Shown: positions 8,365 to 17,362 of the stretch, piece after piece
Position numbering within the stretch: position 1 is the stretch's first letter
How the letters are laid out: every line of letters starts with the position of its first letter
Notes under the pieces: model-generated
The model's database searches: none
What the model saw: only the letters and a program-made list of their open reading frames with translations
What the model was told of the DNA's origin: nothing
Made by a program: the position numbers and the translations under genes
Assembly (NCBI RefSeq): GCF_000720765.1
Contig: NZ_JODC01000013.1
Coordinates: 1 to 64,000 of the forward strand
DNA: 64,000 bases
Source of the DNA: Streptomyces sp. NRRL S-646
Lineage (GTDB): Bacteria; Actinomycetota; Actinomycetes; Streptomycetales; Streptomycetaceae
Direction of reading: 5' to 3'

Positions 8365-10674
8365 ATGAAGCTGGCGCGTTTCTCGCTGCCGACCGCCGCA
8401 GCGCTGTTCCTGGGACTGACGACTGTCATCGGTCCCGCCGCGGTCGACTCGTACGCGGCGTCGGATGTACCACTGCCGATCGCGCACTTCTCGCACATGG
8501 TGGTCGATGCTCCGCACGGACACCTGTTCATCAGCGGCGGCTCCGGCACCGACGGCATTCTCGTCACCGACCTCGACGGCGGAAACCCGACGATGATCAG
8601 TGGCGAGCCGGGGGTCACCGGTCTTGCCCTCTCCGACGACGGATCCGCACTGTACGCGGCTCTGCCGGACCAGGACGCGATCGCGGCGATCCGCACGGAC
8701 AACCTGACGGAGTCTGCTCGTTACGGCACGGGCGCGGCCACCCATCCGGACTCGCTGGCCGTCGCCGGGGGCACTCTCTGGTTCGGGTACGGCACGGCGG
8801 GCGCCGGCGGCATCGGATCCGTCGACGGGGCCGGTACGGTCACTTTGCGGAAGGATTCCGGCAGTTGGGCAGCACCGCCCATGCTGGCGACGACCCCGAC
8901 GCCCTCCGGCGTACTCGCGGCCGCCGCGCAGACGGGCGACACCTCCGCCTTCGTCACGTACCGGGCCGAGGGCGATGCGCTGACCCGGCAGGCCGCGAAG
9001 GCGCTGCCCGTCCCCGACCTGAGCGACTTCGCGGTCACGGCGGGCGGGCAGCACTTGGCGGTCTCGTCCTGGAAGGGCGCGAGCGACAATCGGTACCGCA
9101 CCTCGGATCTGGCGGTGGACGGGCGATTTGCCATGCCTGTGGCCGCCAAAGCCGTCGCCGTGGCCGCGGACGGCACCCTGGCCGGCTGCGGCTGCAACGA
9201 CTACGCGTTCGAGGCATTTCCGGAAACGGGCGAGGGCTTCTACAACGAGTACGAGTTCGAGACGCCGGTACGCCTGGCCGCACACGGCCTTGCCTGGGCA
9301 CCGGACGGAAGCCGGCTCTACGCCGTGGGCGTGGACGCCGCCGGGGGAACACCGACGCTCCGGACAGCTCGGAACCCGGAAACCGCGCGGGTCAGGCTCC
9401 TCGGACGCTCAAACACGACTCCGCTCGCCCCCGGCGAGGCCTATTCCTTCCAAACAGGCTTCGATTCGCCCCTCAGTCTCAACGACGGAGTCTCCATGAT
9501 GCCGGGCACCGTCCGGATCACGCGCTACGACGACGCCGATCCGGACGGCGCGCTCATCCCCGACCCGACAACCACCCGGGTCACGCCGGCCGACTTCTTC
9601 GGCTCCTACTACGTCGCCGGCACCGCTCCCCTCACCGGCTCACTGAGCTTCCGCGTCGACTACTCCGGAAGCGGCCACTACGCCCCGGCAAGCCAGACCT
9701 TCGACATCCCCGTCGCGAAGTACGCGCCCACCATGGCGCTGGCTGCTCCCTCCGCCGCCGACCGTGCCGCACCGATGACCGTCACCGGGCAACTCACCTG
9801 GCCGCATGCACATGTGACGACCGGCGCGGTCCACGTCGTCAAGACCGACTTGGCGCACCCCTCCGGCTACTCGGTGGGCACCGTGCCCGTCGCCGCCGAC
9901 GGCAGCTTCGCCTTCCACGACACCCCGCAGGCCGGCGGCGCGAACACGTACGCCTTCACCTACGACGGTGGCACGTCCTACCTCCCGGTCGCGGCGTCGG
10001 CGAAGGTGCAGGTGTCCAGAGCCACTCCGAGCCTGAGTGTGGCGACCGACGCGAGGTCGTACCACTCCGGCGCGACGGTCAAGGTCACCGCGCATCTGGG
10101 GACGACGTACAACTCCCGTCTCGTGACGCTGTACGACCAACCTGCGGGCAAGTCGCGGACGCAGCTCAAGACCGGCAAGGTCGACGCGCAGGGGAACCTC
10201 GTCGCGTACTACAAGATCACCCGCAACACCGTCTTCAGCGCGGCCTTCGCCGGTGACTACCGCTACGAGCCGCGCACGGTGACCACCAGTGCGATCGTCG
10301 CGCCGACGGTCCGGACGCAGATGCAGTGGCCAATGGGGACCACCCGCATCGGAGCCACCACCTACCAGGTCTTCTACAAGTCCGAGGTCAACATGGGGTA
10401 CAACGTCCAGGTCACCCCCCATCAGTCCGGCGGCTGCACGTCGGTGTACCTCGAGCACTACTCCTCGGGGGCCTGGCACCAGGTGACTTCGCAGAGTTGC
10501 GTGCCCTTGTATTCCGACGGCTGGTACGGCTACGGCCGGGCTCTGAAGCTGTTCGTGAGCAACGACCACTACCGCATCCGCGCTTACTACACGCCGCCGG
10601 CCACGGGCGCACAAACCGGTGGCGTATGGAGCCAGTGGACCTATCTGACGGTCCGCCCCGGGAGGCCCTCGTGA
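8365..10674 (+). CDS. Exported beta-propeller protein with Ig-like repeats
   Basis: About 769 aa. I prefer the ATG at 8365 (after a GGGGGG purine run) over the GTG at 8347, because MKLARFSLPTAAALFLGL starts a clean signal peptide. Residues about 30-340 look like a YVTN/YncE-type propeller (HMVVDAPHGHLFISGG, GVTGLALSDDGSALYA, GLAWAPDGSRLYAVG). Residues about 430-650 contain tandem Ig-like segments (ADGSFAFHDTPQAGG; YAFTYDGGTSYLPVAA). The last 120 residues form another beta domain with two cysteines. It is probably a surface or secreted binding protein; no catalytic motif is seen. It shares the C-D segment with the VapBC-like pair. Confidence 0.75.
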   Translation: MKLARFSLPTAAALFLGLTTVIGPAAVDSYAASDVPLPIAHFSHMVVDAPHGHLFISGGSGTDGILVTDLDGGNPTMISGEPGVTGLALSDDGSALYAALPDQDAIAAIRTDNLTESARYGTGAATHPDSLAVAGGTLWFGYGTAGAGGIGSVDGAGTVTLRKDSGSWAAPPMLATTPTPSGVLAAAAQTGDTSAFVTYRAEGDALTRQAAKALPVPDLSDFAVTAGGQHLAVSSWKGASDNRYRTSDLAVDGRFAMPVAAKAVAVAADGTLAGCGCNDYAFEAFPETGEGFYNEYEFETPVRLAAHGLAWAPDGSRLYAVGVDAAGGTPTLRTARNPETARVRLLGRSNTTPLAPGEAYSFQTGFDSPLSLNDGVSMMPGTVRITRYDDADPDGALIPDPTTTRVTPADFFGSYYVAGTAPLTGSLSFRVDYSGSGHYAPASQTFDIPVAKYAPTMALAAPSAADRAAPMTVTGQLTWPHAHVTTGAVHVVKTDLAHPSGYSVGTVPVAADGSFAFHDTPQAGGANTYAFTYDGGTSYLPVAASAKVQVSRATPSLSVATDARSYHSGATVKVTAHLGTTYNSRLVTLYDQPAGKSRTQLKTGKVDAQGNLVAYYKITRNTVFSAAFAGDYRYEPRTVTTSAIVAPTVRTQMQWPMGTTRIGATTYQVFYKSEVNMGYNVQVTPHQSGGCTSVYLEHYSSGAWHQVTSQSCVPLYSDGWYGYGRALKLFVSNDHYRIRAYYTPPATGAQTGGVWSQWTYLTVRPGRPS

Positions 10675-10857
10675 GACTCGACCGCTCGGGGCCGTCCGGC
10701 ACCCGCAGCTGAGCCGAAGCGAATCCGCACGGGTTGCCGTCCTTACGTCTTGCGGGACCGAGGACCACCTGGGCGCCGCTCAGACAATTCGTTGGAGCGG
10801 TATTCGTCGAGGCGGTGCCGCTGTCGTGCCGGCCAGGGGAGGCTGGGAACTCAGACG
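10675..10857. other. Short spacer left of copy D
   Basis: No gene or clear arm repeat found; the left flank of copy D lacks a recognisable GGGCACG pair. Confidence 0.4.
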
Positions 10858-10932
10858 GCCCCAGATCGCTGACCTGGGGCTTCAAGAAGAGCGGGCGACG
10901 AGAATCGAACTCGCGCTCTCAGCTTGGGAAGC
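10858..10932 (-). repeat. att-like copy D: tRNA-Gly 3' half plus hairpin (CCA-less type)
   Basis: Hairpin GCCCCAG (10858-10864) / CTGGGGC (10874-10880), then 10889-10932 matching the tRNA-Gly 3' half with one change (GCGGGCGACG). As in copy B the CCA is lost. To its right, GGGCGGGCTCCACGGCTTTGG and further sequence resemble the right flank of the decayed copy F. Confidence 0.8.
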
Positions 10933-11041
10933 GACGGTGTTTGGGCGGGCTCCACGGCTTTGGCCTGCGTGGATACCTTCCCTCTGAGGTGGTTGTGAGG
11001 GTCGGATCGCACCGTTATTGACCGCTGTTTTCCGCTCTTGC

Positions 11042-11059
11042 GGGCACGCGGATGGCACG
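11042..11059. repeat. Arm-type direct repeat pair right of copy D
   Basis: GGGCACG-CGGA-TGGCACG, 11-bp period, one mismatch, about 120 bp right of the copy D core. The preceding bases (GCACCGTTATTGACC) resemble those before the copy B pair (GCACCGTTGTTTACC). Confidence 0.5.
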
Positions 11060-11259
11060 GACCTCGGAAGGGGAGAGGCCGACGCTCCTGGCGGCACAAC
11101 CGCGCATGGGCTGCCTCGTCCAGGGAGCAGGTGCTGAGGAGACGTTGCGGATGTAGGCAAACTCCCGGTGAGGTCCTGCCCGGGATCTTCGGGGCCCCTC
11201 GGCCGAGAGCCGTAGAACGCCGGGTGGCGTTCCGCGGCGGTGGCTCAGGTGTGGCGAGC

Positions 11260-11500
11260 GGTGAGTCGGCGGGGCCCCACGCCCGCCGCGCGAGCGTCTC
11301 GTCCGGGAGCGCGGCACCGAGCCCAGCGGCCAGGTCTTGGTGGGTGGCTGCGAAACGGGCGGCGCTGTCGAACACCTCGCGCAGTACGGGCAGATCGCGT
11401 ACCACCAGCGGACCTACCGCGGCGAGTGCCTCCATCGCGGCGAGTCCGACGCCCTCCTTGACGGATGGCAAGGCGAAAGCACGTCCCAGACCCACACCCT
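11260..11500 (-). pseudogene. Glycosyltransferase (GT4) C-terminal remnant
   Basis: The minus strand reads GRAFALPSVKEGVGLAAMEA, then a stretch fitting P-L-V-V-R-D-L-P-V-L-R-E-V-F. This is the GT-B family 4 donor-binding signature (LPSxxEGxGLxxxEAxA...PVVxxDxPxxREV). The N-terminal domain and the rest of the gene are absent: upstream coding signal stops near the ABC ATPase stop at 11549, and downstream the frame degrades. It lies within 0.6 kb of copy D, so truncation by integration or deletion is plausible. It cannot be a working enzyme. Confidence 0.7.
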
Positions 11501-11548
11501 TTCCGAGATGGGATGCGAACCCGGGATCGGTGTCTGCGCCGCGCTTGC

Positions 11549-12370
11549 TCAGTCGCCCTCGTCGATACGGCGCAGGAAGGCGCGTGTGCGTTCGTGGGCG
11601 GGGTCGGTCATGAGCTTCTCAGGGGGGCCTTCCTCCAGGACGGCCCCCTGGTCGAACATGACCAGCCGGTCCGCGGCCGAGCGGGCGAACCCCATCTCGT
11701 GTGTGACGACGATCATCGTCATGCCGTCGTCGACGAGTTCCTTCATCACGGCGATGACCTCGCCGACCATCTCGGGGTCGAGGGCGCTCGTCGGTTCGTC
11801 GAAGAGCATCAACTCCGGCTTCATGGCGAGGGCGCGGGCGATGGCGACGCGCTGCTGCTGGCCGCCGGACAGGGCCGACGGCCGCGACGACGCCTTGTGT
11901 TCGAGGCCCACCCTTGCCAGGAGCGCCTGCGACTGCTCCCTGGCCTCGGCCTTCGGCATGCCGAGGACCTTCATCGGCGCGACGGCCACGTTGTCGAGCG
12001 CGGTCAGATGGGGAAAGAGGTTGAAGCGCTGGAATACGAAACCGATGTTGCGGCGGCGCTCGGCCACCACCTTCGGCCGCTCCTCCACCGGCCGAGCGGA
12101 CACCGGCTGATCGGAGCCGGACCGCCGCGGCCGGTAGCCGACCGGGAGGCCATGGATGAGGATCTCGCCCTCGTCGATTTGTTCGAGGTGGTTGAGGCAG
12201 CGGAGGAACGTGGTCTTGCCGGACCCTGACGGCCCCACCATGACCACGACCTCGCGGGCCCGGACGTCCATGGAGATGCCGTTCAGCACCCGTACGTCGC
12301 CGAAGCGCTTGACCACCCCGCGCGCCGACATCACTGCGGTCGCGTCGGCCGGAGTTGTGATGGGTTCCAT
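11549..12370 (-). CDS. Polar amino-acid ABC transporter ATP-binding protein
   Basis: About 273 aa from the ATG at 12370, one base after the permease stop. It shows all ABC ATPase motifs: Walker [11 protein letters not shown]-loop FVFQ, signature LSGGQQQR, Walker [13 protein letters not shown] and the switch His in VVTHEMG. The order and tight spacing with the permease and binding-protein genes fit a GlnQ/HisP-type importer. An insertion of about 20 residues (around 75-100, [13 protein letters not shown] and following) precedes the Q-loop. It energises uptake at the inner face of the membrane. The operon reads minus, away from the gamma-glutamyltransferase gene. Confidence 0.93.
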   Translation of the reverse strand: MEPITTPADATAVMSARGVVKRFGDVRVLNGISMDVRAREVVVMVGPSGSGKTTFLRCLNHLEQIDEGEILIHGLPVGYRPRRSGSDQPVSARPVEERPKVVAERRRNIGFVFQRFNLFPHLTALDNVAVAPMKVLGMPKAEAREQSQALLARVGLEHKASSRPSALSGGQQQRVAIARALAMKPELMLFDEPTSALDPEMVGEVIAVMKELVDDGMTMIVVTHEMGFARSAADRLVMFDQGAVLEEGPPEKLMTDPAHERTRAFLRRIDEGD

Positions 12371-12371
12371 G

Positions 12372-13217
12372 TCAGTGGGCCTCCTTGCCGACGAGCGTGG
12401 AGTCCTTGCCGCCGGTGCCGCGGCCCAGGCCGCCACCGGCGAGCCGCTCCCGCAGCGAGGGCGTGGCGATCGTCTGTCCGGGATCGGCGAGCTTGCGCTC
12501 GATGAACCGCTGGACGAACGACCACACCGTCGTCAGCGCGAGGTAGTAGCAGGCGACGACGAGGAAGATCTCGAAGGTCTTGAAGGTCGCCGAGTTGATC
12601 GACTGCGCGCTCAGGAACATCTCCTGCAGGCCGATGACCGACAGCAGCGAGGTCGACTTCATCATCAGGTTGAACTCGTTGCCCAGCGGCGGCACGATGA
12701 TCCGGATCGCCTGCGGCAGCAGTACGACCCGCATGGTCATCGCCGGGGTCATGCCCAGCGCCTGCGCCGCCTCCGCCTGCCCGGGATCGATGGCGTCGAG
12801 GGCCGCGCGGAAGATCTCCGCCATGTACGCGGCCTCGTTCACGGCGAGTGTCAGAATCGCCGCCTGCACGACGCCGAGGAACACGAGCCCGCCCACCTGG
12901 AGGTCGCCGAAGCGGTAGATGCCCGCCGCGGCGAGGCCGTTGTAGACGAGGACGAGCTGGACGAGCAGGGGCGTGCCGCGGATCAGCCAGACATAGGTCC
13001 GGCCGCCCCAGCGCAGCGGGGCGAAGCGGCTGCGCTGGGCCAGGGCGACGGCGAACCCGAGGAGCACACCGAGCAGTTGGGCGATCACCGATATGTAGAC
13101 GGTGCGCCAGAGCCCGTCGAGGAACACCCCGGAGGGCGAGAACAGGTAGTGCCAGAAGAACGGCCAGTCGAAGCCGGCCGGCTGCCCTGCGTCGGCGAGC
13201 ACGGTTGCGTGGGTCAC
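12372..13217 (-). CDS. Polar amino-acid ABC transporter permease
   Basis: 281 aa, GTG start at 13217. Several hydrophobic helices flank the EAA loop ([20 protein letters not shown]), which couples to the ATPase. The segment [12 protein letters not shown] is typical of the His/Glu/Gln permease family. Because only one permease gene is present, a homodimer is the simplest channel. It lies 31 bp after the binding-protein gene and 1 bp before the ATPase gene, so the three are surely co-transcribed. Confidence 0.92.
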   Translation of the reverse strand: MTHATVLADAGQPAGFDWPFFWHYLFSPSGVFLDGLWRTVYISVIAQLLGVLLGFAVALAQRSRFAPLRWGGRTYVWLIRGTPLLVQLVLVYNGLAAAGIYRFGDLQVGGLVFLGVVQAAILTLAVNEAAYMAEIFRAALDAIDPGQAEAAQALGMTPAMTMRVVLLPQAIRIIVPPLGNEFNLMMKSTSLLSVIGLQEMFLSAQSINSATFKTFEIFLVVACYYLALTTVWSFVQRFIERKLADPGQTIATPSLRERLAGGGLGRGTGGKDSTLVGKEAH

Positions 13218-13248
13218 GTCGTCTTCTCTCTGCGCGCCTGCCGTGGCA

Positions 13249-14121
13249 TCAGTCGGCGATGTCGTCGCCGGACAGGTTCCACTTCTTGAGGATCGCGTCG
13301 TACGTGCCGCTCTTGCTCACGGCTGCCAGCGCCTTCGTGAGCGCGTCGTGCAGGGCCGCGTCGTCCCTGCGGGTCGCGGCTCCCACCTTGATGCGGTTGA
13401 ACGGGGCGCCGACGAGGCTGAAGGTGCCCGGCTGCTGCTTCAGCACATACGCGGCCGTCTCCAGCGTCGTGCCGTAGGAGTCCACCAGTCCGAGGCGCAG
13501 CTGCTGGAGGGCGTCGCTGTCCTTGGTGAACTGGCGGACGTCGATCTTCGGCTTCCCGGCCGCCGTGCACTTCTTGGACTGGTCGGTGAGGTACTGGACG
13601 ACGGTCGTGCCGGTCTGCCCGGCCGCCTTCTTGCCGCACAGGTCGTCCGCGCTCTTGATCGCCTTGGCGTTCTTCTCGGCCACGACCAGGGTGTTGGAGG
13701 CGTACATGTACGGGACGAAGTCGACGACCTTCTCCCGCTCCGGCTTGATGTAGAGCTGGCTGATGATCGCGTCGCACTGCTTGGCCTGCAACGCCGGGAT
13801 GATCCCGTTGAAGCTGGTGTTGGCCCAGTTCGCCTTGACCCCGAGCTCGGCGGCCAGCGCGCCGCCGAGTTCGATCTCCGCTCCCACCGGTTTCTGCGCG
13901 GCGTCGTAGTACGTCAGCGGGGGCGCGCTGATGTCCGAGCAGTAGGTGATCTGGCCGCTCTTCACGAGCGCACCCGAGGGCACCTTGACCGACGCCGGCT
14001 TCGCGGCGGCGTCGGTGTCGCCGGAACCGCCGGAGCAGCCGGCGAGGGCCAAGGCGGCCGCCGCGGTGGCGCCGGCCAGCACGGACACCGATCTACGGGA
14101 GAACGAGAGCGACCTGGCCAT
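13249..14121 (-). CDS. Polar amino-acid ABC transporter substrate-binding lipoprotein
   Basis: About 290 aa. The ATG at 14121 has AAAGGGG at good spacing; a farther start at 14175 would add a tail before the signal peptide. SFSRRSVSVLAG includes a twin Arg and is followed by the lipobox LAGC. The mature protein has the two-lobe family-3 pattern (PPLTYYDAAQKPVGAEIELG; QCDAIISQLYIKPERE; GTTVVQYLTDQSKKC). It would capture an amino acid or small peptide outside the cell. The neighbouring gamma-glutamyltransferase suggests a gamma-glutamyl compound, but that is inference. An inverted repeat at 14171-14197 lies 50 bp upstream. Confidence 0.9.
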   Translation of the reverse strand: MARSLSFSRRSVSVLAGATAAAALALAGCSGGSGDTDAAAKPASVKVPSGALVKSGQITYCSDISAPPLTYYDAAQKPVGAEIELGGALAAELGVKANWANTSFNGIIPALQAKQCDAIISQLYIKPEREKVVDFVPYMYASNTLVVAEKNAKAIKSADDLCGKKAAGQTGTTVVQYLTDQSKKCTAAGKPKIDVRQFTKDSDALQQLRLGLVDSYGTTLETAAYVLKQQPGTFSLVGAPFNRIKVGAATRRDDAALHDALTKALAAVSKSGTYDAILKKWNLSGDDIAD

Positions 14122-14170
14122 GTGCGAACCCCTTTGCGAGTTCTCGCTGTTGCGCGGCGATTTAGTCAGT

Positions 14171-14197
14171 GTCATAGTCGATAACGTTGACTATGAC
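14171..14197. promoter_or_regulatory. Inverted repeat operator upstream of ABC importer operon
   Basis: GTCATAGTC-N9-GACTATGAC: perfect 9-bp arms in the region between the minus-strand importer and the plus-strand gamma-glutamyltransferase. The size and position fit a dimeric repressor site, most simply for the TetR-family protein encoded at 16025, but that pairing is inferred from proximity. Confidence 0.65.
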
Positions 14198-14301
14198 AGG
14201 GAAGCTAGGCCCGTCGCTCTCGGACTGTCAATAAGCCCCAGGTAACACGGGAGTTAACAGGGCGCACCGCAAGCGGCCGTCGGCGCACTCCCGTCGGCGC
14301 A

Positions 14302-14352
14302 CTCATGCCCTTGGGCCCGGAAAGGGCTCATGTCTTTGGGGCCCGGAAAGGG
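14302..14352. repeat. Tandem duplication carrying a ribosome site
   Basis: CTCATGCCCTTGGGCCCGGA... (14302-14326) is followed directly by a near copy (14327-14352) with two differences. Each unit ends in GGAAAGGG, so two potential ribosome sites lie just before ATG codons at 14330 and 14357. Confidence 0.75.
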
Positions 14353-14356
14353 AACG

Positions 14357-15973
14357 ATGTCCGCACTCACCGAACGTCAGCTCGCCGCGAGGGGCGGGGA
14401 ATGGGCCGTCGCGACGCCCCACGCCGCGGCGAGCGAGGTGGCAGCCGAGGTCCTGCGTAGTGGCGGCAACGCGGTCGACGCGGCGCTCGCCGCCGCCGCC
14501 ATGCTGACGGTGGTGTACCCCAACCAGTGCTCGGTCGGCGGCGATCTGCTGGCCCTGGTGGGCACCCGGGACGGCGACGTCCGCTTCGTCAACGCCGGCG
14601 GCCGCTCCCCGCGCGCGGTCGACGTGGCGTCGCTGACGGCGTCGTACGACCTGATGCCGGTGCTCGGCGCCCTGCCGGTGACCGTTCCCGGCGCGGTCGC
14701 CGGGTGGGGCGTACTCGCCGAGACCTGGGGCAGCCGTCCGCTCGCCGCGGCCCTCGCGCCCGCCGAGGCCGCCGCTCGTGAGGGGGTGCCCGTGGCTTCC
14801 GGGCTGGCCCACGATCTCGCCCGCGAGAGCAGCCACTTGGCGCGCGATCCCGGCATGCGCGGCGTGTTCTTCGCCGACGGCGAGGTCCTCGCGGCCGGAC
14901 AGACGCTGCGGCAGCCCCACCTCGCCCGCTCCCTGGCCCTGATCGGCGCGGAAGGCCCCGCCGCGATGTACGGCGGAGAGGTGGGCGCGAGCCTGGTGAA
15001 ACTGCTCGCGGCTGGGGGCTCCGCGATGACGGAGGAGGATTTCGCCGCGCACACCGTGGAGCTCTCGCAGGCGCTCGCCGCGGAGTACGACGGTGTCGAG
15101 TACCTGTCGGCCGGTGCGAATTCGCAGGGCCTCTACTTCCTCCAGGGCCTCAAGGCACTCGACGTGGCCCGCACCGTCCGCGGGCCGCTCGACCCGCTGG
15201 GCCGCGACGCCGGCGTGGTCGCCTCCGTCCTCGCCTGGACCGCCGGCGACCGTGACCGCCACTGCGCCGACCCGGAGTGGAGCAGCGCCCCCGTCGACCA
15301 CCTGCTGTCCGACGCGTACGCGCGGCGCGTCGCCGAGCACGCCCTGTCGGGCACGGCGGTCGACCTGCTCGCACAGCGCAAGGCGAGCGGTGACACCGTC
15401 GCGGTGGTGGTGGCCGACGCGGACGGCACCTGGGTCTCCCTGATCCAGAGCGTCTTCCACAGCTTCGGCGCCGCCGTGCTCGACCCCGGCACCGGGATCG
15501 TCCTGCACAACCGGGGTGCCTCGTTCTCCCTCGACCCCGCCTCGCCGAACGGGCTGGCCGGCGGGAAGCGGCCGCTGCACACGCTCATGCCGGTTCTGGT
15601 GCGCGAAGGAGGCAAACTCGTCGGCGCGCACGGCGCCATGGGCGGACGCGCGCAACCCCAGGTGCACACCCACATGGCCCTGCATCTCGCCGCCGGTTCC
15701 TCTCCCGAACACGCCGTGTCGGTGCCACGCTGGGTCCTCGGAGCCATGGAGGCGGGGGTGATGACCGGCGCGGGCGTCGTCAGCACCGAGCGGGACGTCC
15801 CTGCCGCCGGCGTCCACACGATCGAGGGGGCGGGCTTCACCGTCCGGTCGCTCGGCGTGAACGACGACGGGGTGGGCCACGGCCAGTTGGTCCGGTGGGT
15901 CCCCGGGGACGGCCGACCGCACCTGGCGGCGGCCACCGATCCGCGCGCGGACGGTTCGGCGGTGGCCGGCTGA
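14357..15973 (+). CDS. Gamma-glutamyltransferase family protein
   Basis: About 538 aa. Starts at 14330 and 14357 are in frame; both have GGAAAGGG upstream, and I prefer 14357. It matches the Ntn-hydrolase gamma-glutamyltranspeptidase family: HAAASEVAAEVLRSGGNAVD and VVYPNQCSVGGDLLAL near the N-terminus; the autocleavage/nucleophile Thr in KASGDTVAVVVAD; then GAVLDPGTGIVL-type and NRGASFSLDP motifs. There is no signal peptide, so it is probably cytoplasmic, unlike classical GGT. It would hydrolyse or transfer gamma-glutamyl groups from material brought in by the divergent importer. The TetR gene follows 51 bp downstream. Confidence 0.85.
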   Translation: MSALTERQLAARGGEWAVATPHAAASEVAAEVLRSGGNAVDAALAAAAMLTVVYPNQCSVGGDLLALVGTRDGDVRFVNAGGRSPRAVDVASLTASYDLMPVLGALPVTVPGAVAGWGVLAETWGSRPLAAALAPAEAAAREGVPVASGLAHDLARESSHLARDPGMRGVFFADGEVLAAGQTLRQPHLARSLALIGAEGPAAMYGGEVGASLVKLLAAGGSAMTEEDFAAHTVELSQALAAEYDGVEYLSAGANSQGLYFLQGLKALDVARTVRGPLDPLGRDAGVVASVLAWTAGDRDRHCADPEWSSAPVDHLLSDAYARRVAEHALSGTAVDLLAQRKASGDTVAVVVADADGTWVSLIQSVFHSFGAAVLDPGTGIVLHNRGASFSLDPASPNGLAGGKRPLHTLMPVLVREGGKLVGAHGAMGGRAQPQVHTHMALHLAAGSSPEHAVSVPRWVLGAMEAGVMTGAGVVSTERDVPAAGVHTIEGAGFTVRSLGVNDDGVGHGQLVRWVPGDGRPHLAAATDPRADGSAVAG

Positions 15974-16024
15974 CGCCATGGCCGGATACGCGATCATGGG
16001 AGCGATCGACGTGAGGAAGGAAGC

Positions 16025-16738
16025 ATGACCGACAGCAGTGCCAGGACGACCAAGAGGGCGAGCCGAAGCCGGCTGCCGCGAGGCACCCTGAGCCAGGAGC
16101 TGATCGTCCAGGCGGCGTTCCGGGTCGCGGACTCCTCCGGTATGGAGAAGCTGACGTTCCAGGCCCTCGGCCGTGAGCTGTCCGCCCACCCGACCGCGAT
16201 CTACCGGCACTTCCGCAACAAGGACGAACTGCTGCTGGCACTCATCGACGCCCTGCACGAGGAGGCCCTGGCCAACATCCCACCGCCCACGGACGACTGG
16301 GCTCACGACCTCATGCAGATCGCGATCCACACCCACGAGGCGTTTCTCCGCCATCCCCGGGTCGGGGCCCTGGCCGCCGCGCGCACCGCCCGACGGGAAA
16401 ACGAGTTCCGGTCCGTGGAACGCAAACTGGACTGCATGCGCCGGGCCGGCCTCGACGACGCCGAAGCCGCCCGCTACTACCGGGTCTTCGCCGACCTGGT
16501 GCTGGCCTACAGCGCCATGGACGCGAGCCTGGCCGCGCTGTCCCCGGAGCTCAGGGACGCCGACCTGCACGCCTGGGAGACGGACTACCGCATGCTGCCG
16601 TCCGACAAATACCCCAACATCGCGCGGGTCGCACCACGGTTCGTGGGCCTGGACGACCCCCAGAACTTCGTGACGGCCGTCCAGGCGGTCATCGACACGG
16701 TCCGGGCGAAGACGGAGTGCGAGGCCCGCCGCACCTGA
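16025..16738 (+). CDS. TetR-family transcriptional regulator
   Basis: 237 aa; GAGGAAGGAAGC precedes the ATG. The N-terminal helix-turn-helix (LIVQAAFRVADSSGMEKLTF, then ELSAHPTAIYRHFRNKDELL) is canonical TetR. The C-terminal region is a helical ligand/dimer domain (TetR_C-like). As the last gene after the gamma-glutamyltransferase, and with a long inverted repeat in the divergent promoter region, it is the natural candidate to control both transcription units. The ligand is unknown. Confidence 0.9.
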   Translation: MTDSSARTTKRASRSRLPRGTLSQELIVQAAFRVADSSGMEKLTFQALGRELSAHPTAIYRHFRNKDELLLALIDALHEEALANIPPPTDDWAHDLMQIAIHTHEAFLRHPRVGALAAARTARRENEFRSVERKLDCMRRAGLDDAEAARYYRVFADLVLAYSAMDASLAALSPELRDADLHAWETDYRMLPSDKYPNIARVAPRFVGLDDPQNFVTAVQAVIDTVRAKTECEARRT

Positions 16739-16757
16739 GCCGCAGCGCGCCGGGTGC

Positions 16758-17058
16758 TTACGGCGCGGACACGACGCACGATGCCGGCGGTGTGCGCGGC
16801 GGGCGGATGACATAGGACGAGACGTCGGCGGCCACTCCTGGCTGGAGGGCAGCCGGATCGTCAAGCCACACGAGTAGACGCGAGAGATGTGGGTCCTTCT
16901 CGATGTCTGCGTTCACGGGTGAAGCAGGCGGGATTTCTGGGGGTATCCACCTGGACTGGGACGCGGATGGGATGCTTGCGGGCCGCGCGCTCGAATTCCT
17001 TCGCGATCTCTCGCTGCATATTCTCGATGGCCCGCTTGTTGATCTCGAACCCGGCCAT
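16758..17058 (-). pseudogene. Frameshifted hypothetical gene (MAGFEINKR family)
   Basis: From the ATG at 17058 the minus strand reads MAGFEINKRAIENMQREIA and on to a PIRVPVQVDTP stretch, a short helical protein I associate with actinobacterial hypothetical genes. There the frame fails. The continuation (PPEIPPASPVNADIEKDPHL, then SRLLVWLDD) is in another frame, ending at 16758. Removing one C from the CCCCC run near 16940 would restore a single ORF of about 100 aa. So this is either a one-base homopolymer insertion (true or sequencing error) or, less likely, programmed frameshifting. It lies just left of copy E. Confidence 0.65.
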
Positions 17059-17362
17059 GCGCGGCCTCCTGCCGTCGGGGACATCAAGAAGCCTCATGAG
17101 CACCACTGACAACGCGGCTCCCGATCAGCCATGGCGTGCCGTGGTCCGCACGTAACTGCCGCGAACTGCGGCTTTGCGTAAGCGACTTCGCAGGCGCAGT
17201 CCTTGGTGGTGACGCAGGTAACTCAAAATGCGTTTCGCCGTTTGAGGCGCCTGGGAGTCGAGTCACCCAAAGTGGCCGCCGAACGCCCATGAGATGCCAC
17301 GTTGAGATCGACTTAGGGCACGCCGAGGGCGCACCACCCTCAAATTGGTCTAGACAACAAAC
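17059..17362. other. Intergenic region left of copy E
   Basis: No gene supported. Contains the degenerate arm pair at 17316-17333 and a left flank nearly identical to that of copy C. Confidence 0.4.
17316..17333. repeat. Degenerate arm-type repeat pair left of copy E
   Basis: GGGCACG-CCGA-GGGCGCA, 11-bp period. The second heptamer is decayed relative to the copy C counterpart. Confidence 0.4.
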
